Assembly: GCA_963789225.1 (NCBI GenBank)
Contig: CAWBKD010000030.1
Span: forward strand, 186,001 to 250,000
Origin: Palsa-504 sp963789225
GTDB lineage: Bacteria > Actinomycetota > Actinomycetes > Streptosporangiales > Streptosporangiaceae
Direction of reading: 5' to 3'
Length of the DNA stretch: 64,000 nt
Position numbers and translations under genes: made by a program. Shown here in pieces: positions 19,072 through 29,624 of the stretch. The notes below the pieces were generated by a model. The model did not search any database. It was not told where the DNA came from and worked only from the letters and a program-made list of their open reading frames with translations. Positions within the stretch are counted from its first letter, which is position 1; the number at the start of each line of letters is the position of its first letter.

Positions 19072-20948
19072 CGGGAGGCGCGGGCACGCTCGCGGAAGCG
19101 CTCCTTGGCCTCAAGAACGGTCTTGCGCAGGTGGACCGCCGAACCGGTGACCTCGACGCACTCGTCGTCGGCGCAGAACTCGAGCGCCTGCTCCAGGCTG
19201 AGCAGCCGCGGCGGTACCAGCCGTTCGAGCTCCTCCCCTGTGGACTGGCGCACGTTGGTGACCTTGCGCTCGCGGGTGATGTTCACGTCCATGTCGTCGG
19301 ACCTGGAGTTCTCCCCGACGATCATCCCCTCGTACACCTCGGTGCCGGGTTCCACGAACAGCGAGCCGCGTTCCTGCAGGTTGAACATGGCGTACGCGGC
19401 CGCGCTGCCGGCGCGGTCGGCGACCAGCGAACCCGTCGCCCGGCCCCGCATGGGGCCAGACCACGGCTCGTATCCCTCGAACACGTGGTGCGAGATGCCG
19501 GTGCCGCGGGTCTCGGTGAGGAACTGGGTACGGAATCCGATCAGCCCTCGGGCGGGGACCACGAACTCGAGCCTGACCCAGCCGGTGCCGTGGTTGGTCA
19601 TGGTCTCCATCCGGCCGCGGCGGACCGAGATCAGCGAGGTGACCGTGCCCACGTACTCCTCGGGAACGTCCACGGACAGCCGCTCCACCGGCTCGAAGAT
19701 GGCCCCGTCGATCTCCCGCGTGACGGCGGAGGGCCGCCCGACGGTCAGCTCGTACCCCTCCCGCCGCATCGTCTCCACCAGGATGGCCAGCGCGAGCTCG
19801 CCTCGCCCGCGGACCTCCCAGGTGTCCGGCCGCTCGGTGGGCAGCACGGCCAGCGATACATTGCCGACCAGTTCGCGATCCAGCCGGTCCTTGACCAGCC
19901 GCGCGGTGACCTTGGCCCCGGCCGTCCGGCCGGAGAGCGGCGCGGTATTCACGCCGATCGTCATCGAGATGGCTGGCTCGTCCACGGTGATCAGCGGCAG
20001 CGGCCGCGGGTCGTCCACGTCGGCCAGGGTCTCCCCGATCATGATGTCGGGGATCCCGGCGATGGCCACGATGTCCCCGGGGCCCGCGGAATCGGCCTGC
20101 ACCCGCTCCAGCGCGTCGGTCAGGTACAGCTCGGAGATCTTGACCTTCTCGATCGACCCGTCCCGCCGACACCAGGCGGCCTGCTGCCCGCGAGAGATCG
20201 TGCCGTTGCGGATCCGGCACAGGGCGATGCGGCCCAGATAGGACGAGGCGTCCAGGTTGGTCACGTGCGCCTGCAGCGGGGCGCCGACCTCGTACATGGG
20301 GGCCGGGACGGTGGCCTTGAGCACCTCGAACAGGGGCTCCAGGTCCGGCGAGTCGGGCTGCTCACCGTCGGCGGGCCTGGTCAGCGACGCGCGGCCGGAC
20401 CGGGCGGAAGCGTAGACGATCGGGAACTCGATCTGCTCCTCGGTCGCGTCCAGGTCGATGAACAGCTCATAGCAGGCGTCCACCACCTCGGCGATCCGCG
20501 CGTCCGGCCGGTCCACCTTGTTGATGACCAGGATCACGGGTAGCCCGGCGGACAACGTCTTGCGGAGCACGAACCTGGTCTGCGGCAGCGGCCCCTCGCT
20601 GGCGTCCACGAGCAGCAGGACGCCGTCGACCATGGACAGGCCGCGCTCTACCTCACCGCCGAAATCCGCGTGCCCCGGCGTGTCCACAATGTTGATGGTC
20701 AGCCCGCCGTGGCGCACCGCGGTGTTCTTGGCCAGGATCGTGATGCCCTTCTCCCGCTCCAGGTCGCCGGAGTCGAGCACCCGCTCGGCCACGTTCGCGT
20801 TCGCCCGGAACGCGCCTGACTGCCACAACATCGCGTCCACCAGCGTGGTCTTGCCGTGGTCCACGTGCGCGACGATGGCGACGTTGCGGAGGTCGTCGCG
20901 GGTCGCGATGGTTACCGGCGCGGGCGCGGCCTGAGGGGCGACGGGCAT
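19062..20948 (-). CDS. typA: Translational GTPase TypA/BipA
   Basis: The 628-residue product has G1 AHVDHGKTTL, G2 region REKGITILAKN, G3 DTPGHADFGGE, G4 NKVD and the EF-G-like C-terminal domains (GRGELALAILVETMRREGYEL). It is a ribosome-binding GTPase that helps ribosome assembly and stress growth. Length is as usual for TypA. The start ATG 20948 gives a slightly long N-terminus (MPVAPQAAPAPVTIATRDD). The stop lies within a low-complexity repeat. Confidence 0.95.
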   Translation of the reverse strand: MPVAPQAAPAPVTIATRDDLRNVAIVAHVDHGKTTLVDAMLWQSGAFRANANVAERVLDSGDLEREKGITILAKNTAVRHGGLTINIVDTPGHADFGGEVERGLSMVDGVLLLVDASEGPLPQTRFVLRKTLSAGLPVILVINKVDRPDARIAEVVDACYELFIDLDATEEQIEFPIVYASARSGRASLTRPADGEQPDSPDLEPLFEVLKATVPAPMYEVGAPLQAHVTNLDASSYLGRIALCRIRNGTISRGQQAAWCRRDGSIEKVKISELYLTDALERVQADSAGPGDIVAIAGIPDIMIGETLADVDDPRPLPLITVDEPAISMTIGVNTAPLSGRTAGAKVTARLVKDRLDRELVGNVSLAVLPTERPDTWEVRGRGELALAILVETMRREGYELTVGRPSAVTREIDGAIFEPVERLSVDVPEEYVGTVTSLISVRRGRMETMTNHGTGWVRLEFVVPARGLIGFRTQFLTETRGTGISHHVFEGYEPWSGPMRGRATGSLVADRAGSAAAYAMFNLQERGSLFVEPGTEVYEGMIVGENSRSDDMDVNITRERKVTNVRQSTGEELERLVPPRLLSLEQALEFCADDECVEVTGSAVHLRKTVLEAKERFRERARASRAT

Positions 20949-21218
20949 GAATTAGTCTCGTTTGTCCTGGGTCTGGGAGCTGCCACGCGATCGGGTGGCT
21001 CTTTCCATTGTACCGAACGCGCGACCGTGACCCGACCGGACCCAACTAGGCCCTGACCTGGGCTAAGACGGCTTAGGCGGGCGTCGCGGGGAGGGCGGGA
21101 GGCCTAAGCCATCGCTCCCGCGGAAGATAGGGAATTCGTCCGATGCCCGGGGTGGGGCCTTACGGCGAACCTTGAGGATGTGGGGACCAGACGGGCTCCC
21201 AGGGGACCAGGAGGAACC

Positions 21219-21470
21219 ATGCATCCCGAGATTGCACGCGAACTGATTGCGCAGCGCGGCCGCGAACTGCGGGAGCGGGCGCAGCACGCCATGGTGGCCA
21301 GGACGGTGAGCCGGACGCGGCGCGCCGCGCGGCGCGGCGCCAGCCTCGACGACTTCACCTGCCCGGTCATCCCAGACTACGTGGACGGTTCGTTCCGGAC
21401 CGACTCACCGACCGAGGACCAGACGGCCAGCCCGGCGGGCCGCGTGCCCGCCGCCCGCCGCGCCGCCTGA
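21219..21470 (+). CDS. Small protein of unknown function
   Basis: The 83-residue product starts at ATG 21219, with CCAGGAGGAACC directly upstream. It has a helical basic N-terminus (MHPEIARELIAQRGRELRER) and an acidic tail with DDFTCPVIPDYVDGSF. Such short helical proteins are common in actinobacterial genomes. No specific role can be proposed. It precedes the large LuxR regulator by 127 nt. Confidence 0.6.
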   Translation: MHPEIARELIAQRGRELRERAQHAMVARTVSRTRRAARRGASLDDFTCPVIPDYVDGSFRTDSPTEDQTASPAGRVPAARRAA

Positions 21471-21597
21471 GGCGACCAGCCATGGCCGCCGGTCCGGCCT
21501 CAGCCGACCTGTCTAGCTCCGGCCGCGTCGCTGCCTGCGACGCGGCCGGAATTTCGGATCCGCATGGCACGCTGACAACAGAGAGCTGACAGCAGAG

Positions 21598-24500
21598 ATG
21601 AGCGGTCGGGCATCAAGTCCCGTCCTGGTCGGGCGGGACGAGCAGATGGCCGTCCTGGAGGCGGGCTTCGCGACCGTACGCCAGGGCGGCTCGTCTGCCG
21701 TGCTGCTCGGCGGTGAGGCGGGCGTCGGCAAGACCAGGCTGGTCGGCGAGTTCGGCCAGGTCGCGGCGGCGGAGGGCGCCTGCGTGCTGACCGGCCCGTG
21801 CCTGGAACTAGGCACCGACGGGCTGCCCTTCGCTCCGTTTACGGCCATCCTGCGCGAACTCGTGCACCAGTTCGGCGCGGATGCGGTGGCCTCGATGCTG
21901 CCCGGCCGGACCACGCGGGGGCTGGCACGCCTGCTGCCCGAGCTCGGCGAGCCGGACGCCGGCGGAGATCCGGGCGAGGCGCGAGCGCGCCTGTTCGAGG
22001 ACATGCTCACCGCGCTCGACTACCTGAGCGCCAACTCGCCGGTCGTGCTCGTGATCGAGGACGCGCACTGGGCCGACCGGTCGAGCCGGGACCTGCTCAC
22101 GTTCCTCATCGGCAACCAGCGGACCGTTGGCGGCCTGTTGATCGTGGTCACGTTCCGCTCCGACGAGCTGCACCGCACCCATCCGCTGCGCCCGCTGCTG
22201 GCGGCGCTCGACCGGATCGGTTGGGTCGAGCGGGCCGAGCTGCCCCGGCTGACCAAGAATGACACCATCGAGCTGGCTGCCCGCATCCTGGGCGACCAGC
22301 CGACGCCTAGCGTGGCCGACGCGCTGTACCACCGCAGTGAGGGCAATCCGCTGTTCGTGGAGGCGCTGCTGTCCTGTGACGGCGAGCTCAGCGCCGAGCT
22401 GCCCGACTCCCTGCGTGACCTGCTGCTCGACAGCGTGCGCAGGCTCCCCGAGGCGACGCAGGAGGTGCTGCGCGTCGCCAGCGCGGGCGGCGAGACGACC
22501 GCCCACGCGCTGCTCGCCGCCGTGACCGGCCTGGACGACGACGCGCTGACCACGGCGCTGCGCCCGGCGGTGACCGCGAACGTGCTGCAGGTGCGGGCCG
22601 ACGGGTACGCGTTCAGGCACGAGTTGATCAGCGAGGCGGTGCACTCCGACCTGCTGCCTGGTGAGCATGGCCGGCTGCACAGCCGCTTCGCCGATGCGAT
22701 CGACGCTAACCGCTCGCTGGTGCCTCCGGGCCGCGCCGCGATCGAGAGGGCTCACCACTGGTACCTGGCGCACGACACCGCCTGGGCGCTGATCGGCGCC
22801 TGGCAAGCGGCGGCGATGGCCGAGCGCGCGGTGGCGCCCGCCGAGCGGCTTTCGCTGCTGGCCCGCGTGCTGGAACTGTGGGACCAGGTGCCGGACGCGA
22901 CCGATCGGATCGGTGTCGACCACGCGCGGGTCCTGGAGGAGGCCACCAACGCGGCGCACGACGCCGGGGAGTACGAGCGCGGGATCGCCCTGGCCACCTC
23001 GGCCCTGAAGGAGCTTGATCCCGCGACCGAACCGATCCGCGTCGCGATGCTGCTGCAAGCGCGCGGGCACTTCAAGATGAACCTGGGGCGCGGGGAGTTC
23101 CCCGAGGATTACACCGCCGCGCTGCGGATCGTGCCCGCCGACGCGCCCGCCTCGCGGATACCGATCCTGCTGTCCGCGGCGCACTGCGTCTCCGGGACGT
23201 CGGTGGAGCGCTCCTACGCGGAGGAGGCCCTGGCGCTGGCGCGGCAGACCGGTGATGAGGCGAATGAGGCGAATGCGCTGCTGACGCTGGCGCTCTTCCA
23301 CGCCGGGGCCGGCCAGCAGAGCGGCACGGGCGGTGATCCGCTCAAGCTCATCGCGCAGGCCCGGGCGATGGCCGAGCGCGCGGGGGCCCTCGGCCTGCTT
23401 GTCAAGGCGGCGATCAACGAGTCCCACCTGCTGGAAGGCGCGGGTGAGCACGAGCTGGCCGTCGAGGCGGCGCGCCGGGGCACCGCGAGCAGCGACGCGC
23501 AGTACCTGGCCCGCGCGTCACGCAGCCTGCTGGCGGTCAACGAGGCCGAGGCACTGCTCGCCCTGGGCCGGTGGGATGAGGCGGTCAGGATCGTCGAGGG
23601 AGCGCGGGACTTCCAGCTCGCCTCGCTGCCGATGCACCGGGCCACGCTGCGATCGGTGCAGGGCCGGATTGCGCTGGCCCGCGGGCAGATCATTGCCGCG
23701 GAAGAAGCGTTTTCGGCGGCCCGCGGGTTGCGGCGGGGCTCACGGGACGAGGACCAGTACAAGCTCCCGTTCGCCGTACTTGAGATCTTGCTCCTGCTCG
23801 CCACGGCCGGGCCCGCCGCCGCGATCGCGGCCGCCTCGCAGTTCGTTGAGGACTACGAGGTGTCCGACGGCAGCCCGCGGTACGCCTGGCCCGTGGTGGT
23901 CGCGGGGGCCACCGCCAGCCTGGCCGCCGCGGCGCAGTTCCGTGACGGGCGGCTCCGGGATGGCGCGGCCGCCCTCCAGGGCAAGCTGCGCACGATGGCG
24001 GAGAAACTGGAGACGTTCGGCCGGGCGCAGGAGGCCAACCGGCTGACCTTCGCCGCCGCCGACGCCCACGTGGGGTACCTGCTGGCCGCCCTTCCCGCTG
24101 GTCCTTCCGGCGTGGATGACGGCATCGGCAGCTGCCCTGGCCCGGTGCGCCGGGCCGAGGCGGAAGCCGGGCCCGCCGAGCTGCGCGCGGCCTGGGACCA
24201 GGCCGCGGCCGCCTGGGAGGCGGTCAGCGAGCCTTACCCTCTCGCGCAGGCGCTGCTGCATGCGGCCGAGACCGCGCTGGCCTGCGACGATCGCGGCGGC
24301 GCGGCGGACAGACTCCGGCGCGCAGCCGACCTGGCCGCCAGCCTGAGCGCCGACCCGCTGAGCCAGCAGATCGCCACCCTGGCGCACCGGGCCAGGATCG
24401 CGTTGCCCGGCCTGGAGCGGGGCACCGGGGACGCCTCCCCCGCCCCGGGTCTCACCGAGCGCGAGCGTGACGTCATGCGCCTGGTCGCCGCCGGGCGTGG

Positions 24501-24645
24501 CAACAAGGAGATAGCCGCCGAGCTGTTCATCTCGCCCAAGACCGTCAGCGTCCACGTCTCCAACATCCTCGGCAAGCTCGGCGCCGCTACCCGGGGCGAG
24601 GCTGCCGCCAAGGCCCACGCCCTCCGCCTGTTCGACGAGAGCTGA
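21598..24645 (+). CDS. Large ATP-binding LuxR-family regulator (LAL type)
   Basis: The 1015-residue product has an N-terminal AAA-type ATPase (Walker A GGEAGVGKTRL near residue 40, Walker B VVLVIEDAHWAD), a long central helical region and a C-terminal LuxR HTH (LTERERDVMRLVAAGRGNKE, FISPKTVSVHVSNIL). LAL proteins are pathway-specific or nutrient-responsive activators. No target gene cluster is adjacent, so the regulon is unknown. Confidence 0.88.
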   Translation: MSGRASSPVLVGRDEQMAVLEAGFATVRQGGSSAVLLGGEAGVGKTRLVGEFGQVAAAEGACVLTGPCLELGTDGLPFAPFTAILRELVHQFGADAVASMLPGRTTRGLARLLPELGEPDAGGDPGEARARLFEDMLTALDYLSANSPVVLVIEDAHWADRSSRDLLTFLIGNQRTVGGLLIVVTFRSDELHRTHPLRPLLAALDRIGWVERAELPRLTKNDTIELAARILGDQPTPSVADALYHRSEGNPLFVEALLSCDGELSAELPDSLRDLLLDSVRRLPEATQEVLRVASAGGETTAHALLAAVTGLDDDALTTALRPAVTANVLQVRADGYAFRHELISEAVHSDLLPGEHGRLHSRFADAIDANRSLVPPGRAAIERAHHWYLAHDTAWALIGAWQAAAMAERAVAPAERLSLLARVLELWDQVPDATDRIGVDHARVLEEATNAAHDAGEYERGIALATSALKELDPATEPIRVAMLLQARGHFKMNLGRGEFPEDYTAALRIVPADAPASRIPILLSAAHCVSGTSVERSYAEEALALARQTGDEANEANALLTLALFHAGAGQQSGTGGDPLKLIAQARAMAERAGALGLLVKAAINESHLLEGAGEHELAVEAARRGTASSDAQYLARASRSLLAVNEAEALLALGRWDEAVRIVEGARDFQLASLPMHRATLRSVQGRIALARGQIIAAEEAFSAARGLRRGSRDEDQYKLPFAVLEILLLLATAGPAAAIAAASQFVEDYEVSDGSPRYAWPVVVAGATASLAAAAQFRDGRLRDGAAALQGKLRTMAEKLETFGRAQEANRLTFAAADAHVGYLLAALPAGPSGVDDGIGSCPGPVRRAEAEAGPAELRAAWDQAAAAWEAVSEPYPLAQALLHAAETALACDDRGGAADRLRRAADLAASLSADPLSQQIATLAHRARIALPGLERGTGDASPAPGLTERERDVMRLVAAGRGNKEIAAELFISPKTVSVHVSNILGKLGAATRGEAAAKAHALRLFDES

Positions 24646-24776
24646 GGCGCGGGAGGCTCAGGTCCGGTGGGCCCGCGGCGGAACGGGCTGGCTAGGAGCA
24701 GGCGCGGCTTGCGGCCGCTTGGCTGATTGAGGCGACGCCAGCGCGGCGGCATGCTGACCAGCCAGCGGCACCGGGG

Positions 24777-25694
24777 CTAGGCTCCGGCGATGACTGTCTT
24801 CAGCAGGCTGCGGGTCCTTTCCCGATCCTCGCCATGAGCGAACTCAGCGGCGACGAAGTTGGTCACCCCAACGTCCGCGAGCGCCAGGATCTGGGCCGCG
24901 ACCTCGTCCTCGTCCCCGACGATCGCCACCTCGCCGGGGTGGGCCGCGCCTTCCCTATCCAGCATCGCGCGGTAGGACGGCAGCTGTCCGTAGATGGCGA
25001 ACTCATCCGCCGCGCTCGCCCTGGCGGCGGCCGGATCGCTGGTCACGCAGACCGGCAGGATGCACACGACTCGCGGGTTGGCTCGGCCGGCGGCATTGGC
25101 CGCAGCCGAGATGGCCGGGACCACGTAGTCGCGGACGGTGGCAGGCCCGGTCATCCACAGGACCGTCCCGTCGGTCTGCTCCCCGGCCAGGTTCAGCATC
25201 TTCGGTGCCAACGCGGCCAGCAGCACAGGCACCCGGCCCGCCCTAGGCGTGGACAAGCCGATGTGCGCGCTCAGCGTGCTGCCATCGACGCTGACCGCAG
25301 TACCGTCCAGCAGCGGCAGCAGGGCCGATAGGTATTCGCGCATGTGCCGGACAGGCCTGTCGAAGCTGTACCCGTACATGTTCTCGATGACGATCTTGTG
25401 CGACAGCCCGATGCCGAGTATCAGCCGACCGGGTCCGACCGCTAGCGCCGCGGTCAGCGCCTGCTGCGCGAGCACCGCCGGATGCCGCGGGTAGGTAGGA
25501 ACGACGGCCGTGCCGAGCTCGATGCCTGGTACCTGGCTGCCGGCTACCGCCAGCGAGGTCAGCGCCTCGAGCCCGAAAATGTTCGACATCCAGACCGACG
25601 CGAACCCGTCGTCGGCCGCCCGGCGGAGCTGATCAGCCAGCTTGACCAGTGCCTGGTCGCCGCCGGTCTCCACAGCCGAGGTGCCGATCCGCAT
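24777..25694 (-). CDS. LLM-class F420-dependent oxidoreductase
   Basis: The 305-residue product is a TIM-barrel luciferase-like monooxygenase/F420 oxidoreductase: MRIGTSAVETGGDQ, SVWMSNIFGLEAL, ELGTAVVPTYPRHPAVLAQQ, LGIGLSHKIVIENMYGYSFD and DGTVLWMTGPATVRDYVVP. These match the F420-binding LLM subgroup common in actinobacteria. ATG 25694 was chosen over open upstream sequence because the family begins at MRIG. The substrate is unknown. Confidence 0.85.
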   Translation of the reverse strand: MRIGTSAVETGGDQALVKLADQLRRAADDGFASVWMSNIFGLEALTSLAVAGSQVPGIELGTAVVPTYPRHPAVLAQQALTAALAVGPGRLILGIGLSHKIVIENMYGYSFDRPVRHMREYLSALLPLLDGTAVSVDGSTLSAHIGLSTPRAGRVPVLLAALAPKMLNLAGEQTDGTVLWMTGPATVRDYVVPAISAAANAAGRANPRVVCILPVCVTSDPAAARASAADEFAIYGQLPSYRAMLDREGAAHPGEVAIVGDEDEVAAQILALADVGVTNFVAAEFAHGEDRERTRSLLKTVIAGA

Positions 25695-25842
25695 GCGTCG
25701 CCTCCGTCCGCCCGCCGCCAGCTCCGGTGCCGCCGACCCGAGATCTGATCCTCGCGGGCCTATTACGGCAGCAGCCATTTGGGCTTTGACCTGTGTCTGA
25801 GCACGGCTGCGGTGTTGCGCGGCGCAGCCGCCTGTCGATCAT

Positions 25843-27239
25843 GTGTTTGTGAGGACAACAAAACCGAAGGCGGCTGCTGCGGCCAGGATAGGTGCCGCGC
25901 TGGCCTGCCGGAAACGGGTGGAGCTGCGCGAGTTGCTGCGGCCGTGTTTCGCGCGTACGCAGACGTGGCTGCAGGCGGCCAAGTACGTGACCGCGGTGAT
26001 GAGCCAGATCCCCAGGCGCAACGGGTGGACGATCGCCGCGCAGGCCGGGGACCGGACACCGGATAAGACCCAGCGGCTGCTCAGCCGCGCGGCGTGGGAC
26101 ACCTCCGCCGCGATGGGGGTGGTGCGCCGGTTCGCCGTGTCCGGGCTGGATGAGGCCGCGCGCACGGCCGGGCGGCGGCGTGGCCTGGCGGTGGGAGCGC
26201 TGGACGAAACCGGGCAGGTCAAGGCCGGCACCCTGACCGTGGCCGGCGTCAAGCGCCAGTACCTGGGGTGCGTGGGGAAGGTGGCCAACGGGATCAACAC
26301 CGTGCACCTGGCCTATGCGCGGGAAGGCACCGGGCACGCGCTGATCGGCGCCCGGGAGTGGATCCCGGCCGCCCAGATCGGTGATCCGGTGACGTCGGCG
26401 GTCATGGGCCTGCCGCAGGATCTGGTGTTCCGCTCCAAGGGACAGCTGGCCATCGACATCCTCACGGAGGCCTTCGCCGACGGCGTGCTCCTGGACTTCG
26501 TGTGCGGCGATGAGGTGTACGGCTGGTGCACCGAGCTGCGCGAGTACCTGGAAGACCACGGCCAGGCTTACGTGCTGCGGGTCCCGTCCAGCTTCCGCCT
26601 GGTCCTGCCCGGCGGCCTCACGCTGACCTGCGGCCAGGCCGCTGCCCGGCTGGGCCGCCGCGGCTGGGAGATCCGCTCGGCCGGGAGCGGGTCCAAGGGC
26701 GAGCGCTGGTACGCCTGGGCCTGGCTGGGCACCGCCTCGCCCCGGCACCACCTGCTGACCCGCCGCCACCTGGAAACCGGCGAGCTGGCCTTTCACTACT
26801 GCTTCCTGCCCGCCGGCCAGCCGGCGTCCCCGTCCCGGCCGGTCCGCGCAGCCGGGCTCAGATGGCCGAAGAAGATTTCACTTCCGGGAAGGACTGTTTC
26901 GGGCTCGACCAGTCCCAGGTCCGCCTGCATGCCGCGATCGCCCGGCACACCGTGCTGGTCATGGCCGCCCTGGCCATCTGCGCCGTCACCGCCGCCTTGC
27001 TCCGCCGCCGCACCAGCACCACCGCACCCGCCCCAGCACACCCCGGCCAGCCCCGGCCAGCCGAGTTCGGGATGATCCCGCTCACCGTCCCAGAAACCGG
27101 CCGCCTGCTCGCCCGCCCGCCCCCGCCCGGCAGCACCGTGCACTGGCTGGACTGGCGCCGATGCCACCAGGCCCAGTCACGCTGGTACCACCAGCGAACA
27201 CGCCTCACCCGCCATACTGCAATCGTCCTGGTCAGATAG
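25843..27239 (+). mobile_element. IS701-family transposase, frameshifted
   Basis: The first frame from 25843 carries the two catalytic Asp regions (GALDETGQVKAG, DFVCGDEVYGWCTEL). The conserved third segment with the glutamate (EEDF, then GKDCFGLDQSQVRLHAAIA) is found in a second frame after about 26870. A one-base loss near AGATGGCCGAAGAAG explains the split. The product resembles IS701-type DDE transposases of about 420 residues. Clear terminal inverted repeats could not be found by eye, so the element ends are undefined. It is probably inactive. Confidence 0.75.
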
Positions 27240-27520
27240 CGAATGGCGGCGGCCGTACTATGCAGTAATCCGCAAGGCGCCGGGATCTTCCGACTGAGTG
27301 ATCGCGGGTGCGGTGTGCCCGGCTGGTCAAGGGCGGCGGCCTGACTTGGATCTGCTCCAAGGCGTTACGGCTGCCAGGCTCGAAGTAACGGCCTTAGGCA
27401 TCCTCGCAATTGAAGATCGCTTGTCGGTCATATCCTGATATGTCGGAAAGATTGCATTGCCTCGCATACCATTTCCAGATTTATTTGCACTATGACGGCG
27501 AACGGCGTGGCGGTCCGAAA

Positions 27521-27607
27521 ATGTCAGAGACGTCGGTTACTATCGAACAGGTAATCAAGAATGATCATCTAGGCACGAGCGATCATGATCTGTTCGAGGA
27601 AGGCTAG
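27521..27607 (+). CDS. Very small ORF in a locally AT-richer gap
   Basis: ATG 27521 opens a 28-residue peptide, MSETSVTIEQVIKNDHLGTS plus DHDLFEEG. The 430-bp gap from 27240 to 27673 has lower GC than its surroundings and holds nothing else recognisable. There is no convincing Shine-Dalgarno. It could be a remnant of transferred DNA. Confidence 0.25.
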   Translation: MSETSVTIEQVIKNDHLGTSDHDLFEEG

Positions 27608-27673
27608 CACAGGAGAACCACGTCAGAAACGACCTTGGGGACCTACGGAATAGCGGAGGAGGTGAGCATTCAG

Positions 27674-29242
27674 ATGGGTAGCGTGCCGACGTTCGCCAGC
27701 CAGGCCGAGGCCGAGGCGGCGGTCTGCGCCGGCCTGGGCTACCTGGCCGCGCTGGACCCGGCCCAGATGCCGACTTGCGCGCAGGCGCGGCTGTTGCAGG
27801 TGCTGGAGCAGGCCCACGCGCTGGAGACGGCGGCGCGGGCGCAGGGGCTCGGCGCGTTCACCAACGGGCGAGGCTACCACGAGGACGCCTGCTATGGCGC
27901 CAGGTCCTGGCTGACCACCCGGCTGGGAGTCACCAAGGGCGCGGCGGCCGCATACGTGAGCTGGGCGCGGCGGGCTGCGGCTCACCCGCGGGTCCTTGCT
28001 GCGCTGGCCGCCAGGCAGATAACCGAGTCTGCCGCCCGGGCCATATGCGACTGGAGTGACAAGCTCCCGCCGGATTGCCGGGACTCCGCCGACGCGATCC
28101 TGGTCGCGGCCGCGCTGTCTGGGGCCACCCTGGCAGACCTGGCCCGGCTGGCGGCGGAGATCTACGCCCGGTCCTGCCCGCCGGACCCCGGCGGACCAGA
28201 CGGCGGGTTCGAGGACCGGTCCGTCCATCTGGAGACCACGTTCGAGGGCGCCGGGGTGCTCGGCGGCGATTTGACGCCGGAGTGCGCCGCGGTGGTGACC
28301 GCGGTGCTGGATGCGCTGTCGGCTCCGGCGGGGGCGGGGGATCTGCGGACGCACGGGCAGCGGTACCACGACGCGCTGGCCGACGCGATGCAGCGGCTGC
28401 TGGCCGCCGGGCTGCTGCCGGAGCGGGCCGGGCAGCCGGTGCGGGCGTGGGCGCACATGTCGCTGGCCGAGCTGCTCGCCCTGGACGGCGACGGGGCCCT
28501 GCTCGGGCAGTGGATCACTACCGTGCGGGCCCGGTGGGCCGGAAACCGTGCCGCCGCCTCGGTCACGGGCAGCGACGGCGCCGCCTGGCTCGATGGGCCC
28601 GCGGCCGCCGCAGTCGCCTGCGACGCTCTGGTTAGCCCGGTAGTCATGGGCGAAGTGGACCTTGGCGCCCTGGACGGGCTCGTCCGGCTCTGCGTGGAGC
28701 TAGCCCGGTGGGACAACCCGGACCCAGCTGGCGCGGGCCGTAAGCCGACCGCGGACCCGGACGGTCCGGACCGCGGCCCGGCGGCCGGGCCGGGGTCCCC
28801 GTCGCGGGAGGCGCTAGAGCGGGCGATCATCGGCAAGGCCGTCGAGCTCCTATCGGGGCCGGGTGGGCTGGCTTCCTTCCTGCGCCGCGAGCAGCTCGGC
28901 GCCCATCTGGCCGGGCCGAGCCTGCCGCTGGACATCGGCTACGCCGACACCGTCCCGGCCGCTATCCGCCACGCCGTCACCCTGCGGGACCAGCACTGCC
29001 GGTGGGCCGGCGGCTGCAGCCAGCCCGCCGCCGCCTGCCAGGTGCATCATGTCCGCCACCTGGCCAACGGCGGCCCCACCAGCGTCAAAGACTGCGTCCT
29101 GCTGTGCTTTTTCCACCACCAGGTCGTCATCCACCGCTGGGGCTGGACCCTGGTCCTGAACCCCGACGGCACCACCACCGCCTGGAACCCCGACCGCACC
29201 AAGGTCCTGCACAGCCACAGCCCGCCCGCCCGCGCCGGGTAA
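27674..29242 (+). CDS. DUF222/13E12-type HNH endonuclease
   Basis: The 522-residue product has a long DUF222 helical region (SWLTTRLGVTKGAAAAYVSW, RVLAALAARQITESAARAI) and a C-terminal HNH domain (HCRWAGGCSQPAAACQVHHV, HLANGGPTSVKDCVLLCFFH). This matches the 13E12 repeat family, which is multi-copy in mycobacteria and relatives. ATG 27674 follows GGAGGAGG. Such genes are often near mobile DNA, as here next to the broken IS701 transposase. Confidence 0.85.
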   Translation: MGSVPTFASQAEAEAAVCAGLGYLAALDPAQMPTCAQARLLQVLEQAHALETAARAQGLGAFTNGRGYHEDACYGARSWLTTRLGVTKGAAAAYVSWARRAAAHPRVLAALAARQITESAARAICDWSDKLPPDCRDSADAILVAAALSGATLADLARLAAEIYARSCPPDPGGPDGGFEDRSVHLETTFEGAGVLGGDLTPECAAVVTAVLDALSAPAGAGDLRTHGQRYHDALADAMQRLLAAGLLPERAGQPVRAWAHMSLAELLALDGDGALLGQWITTVRARWAGNRAAASVTGSDGAAWLDGPAAAAVACDALVSPVVMGEVDLGALDGLVRLCVELARWDNPDPAGAGRKPTADPDGPDRGPAAGPGSPSREALERAIIGKAVELLSGPGGLASFLRREQLGAHLAGPSLPLDIGYADTVPAAIRHAVTLRDQHCRWAGGCSQPAAACQVHHVRHLANGGPTSVKDCVLLCFFHHQVVIHRWGWTLVLNPDGTTTAWNPDRTKVLHSHSPPARAG

Positions 29243-29333
29243 CGACCCGGCTCGCTGTTCCCGCGGTGCAAGCTGGTGCTGCTCCCGTGGCGGATGATCG
29301 AAACCTCCTCCTTGGGCGAGGGCTTCCTCTCCT

Positions 29334-29468
29334 TCAGGTCCGCGTGTCCGCGATTATGCGCTGGCAGAACTGCCGGGCAATCGGGGTCGGCACGAACGCG
29401 GACAGAATGACCACGGTGACCAGTTCGGTGTACTGGGCCTTGTTGATGGGGCGCAAGGGCACCGCGAA
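29334..29468 (-). pseudogene. C-terminal remnant of a cation:proton antiporter
   Basis: On the minus strand one frame reads RPINKAQYTELVTVVILSAF, continuing VPTPIARQFCQRII, then a stop at 29334. This is the typical last membrane segment and tail of a CPA-type Na+/H+ antiporter. No upstream part of such a gene exists here; the remainder has been lost. The rest of the gap 29243-29624 shows nothing else. Confidence 0.6.
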
Positions 29469-29624
29469 TCTCCGCGCCGGTTCCAAGATGAGGCCGCATG
29501 CGGGGCGGCCGGGGCGGGTGCGCCTCCTGATTTTTCCGCAATGGTGTCGGATGGCCTCGAGCCCGTTCGTAGCCAGGGTGAAAGACCGGCAACGGCCCGG
29601 TCAACCGCACCTGAGGAGATCATC

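Noticed and set aside
27521..27607. The 28-residue ORF ending GTSDHDLFEEG was considered as a lasso-type precursor peptide.
   Set aside because: The residue at -2 is His rather than Thr, and no maturation enzyme genes are nearby.
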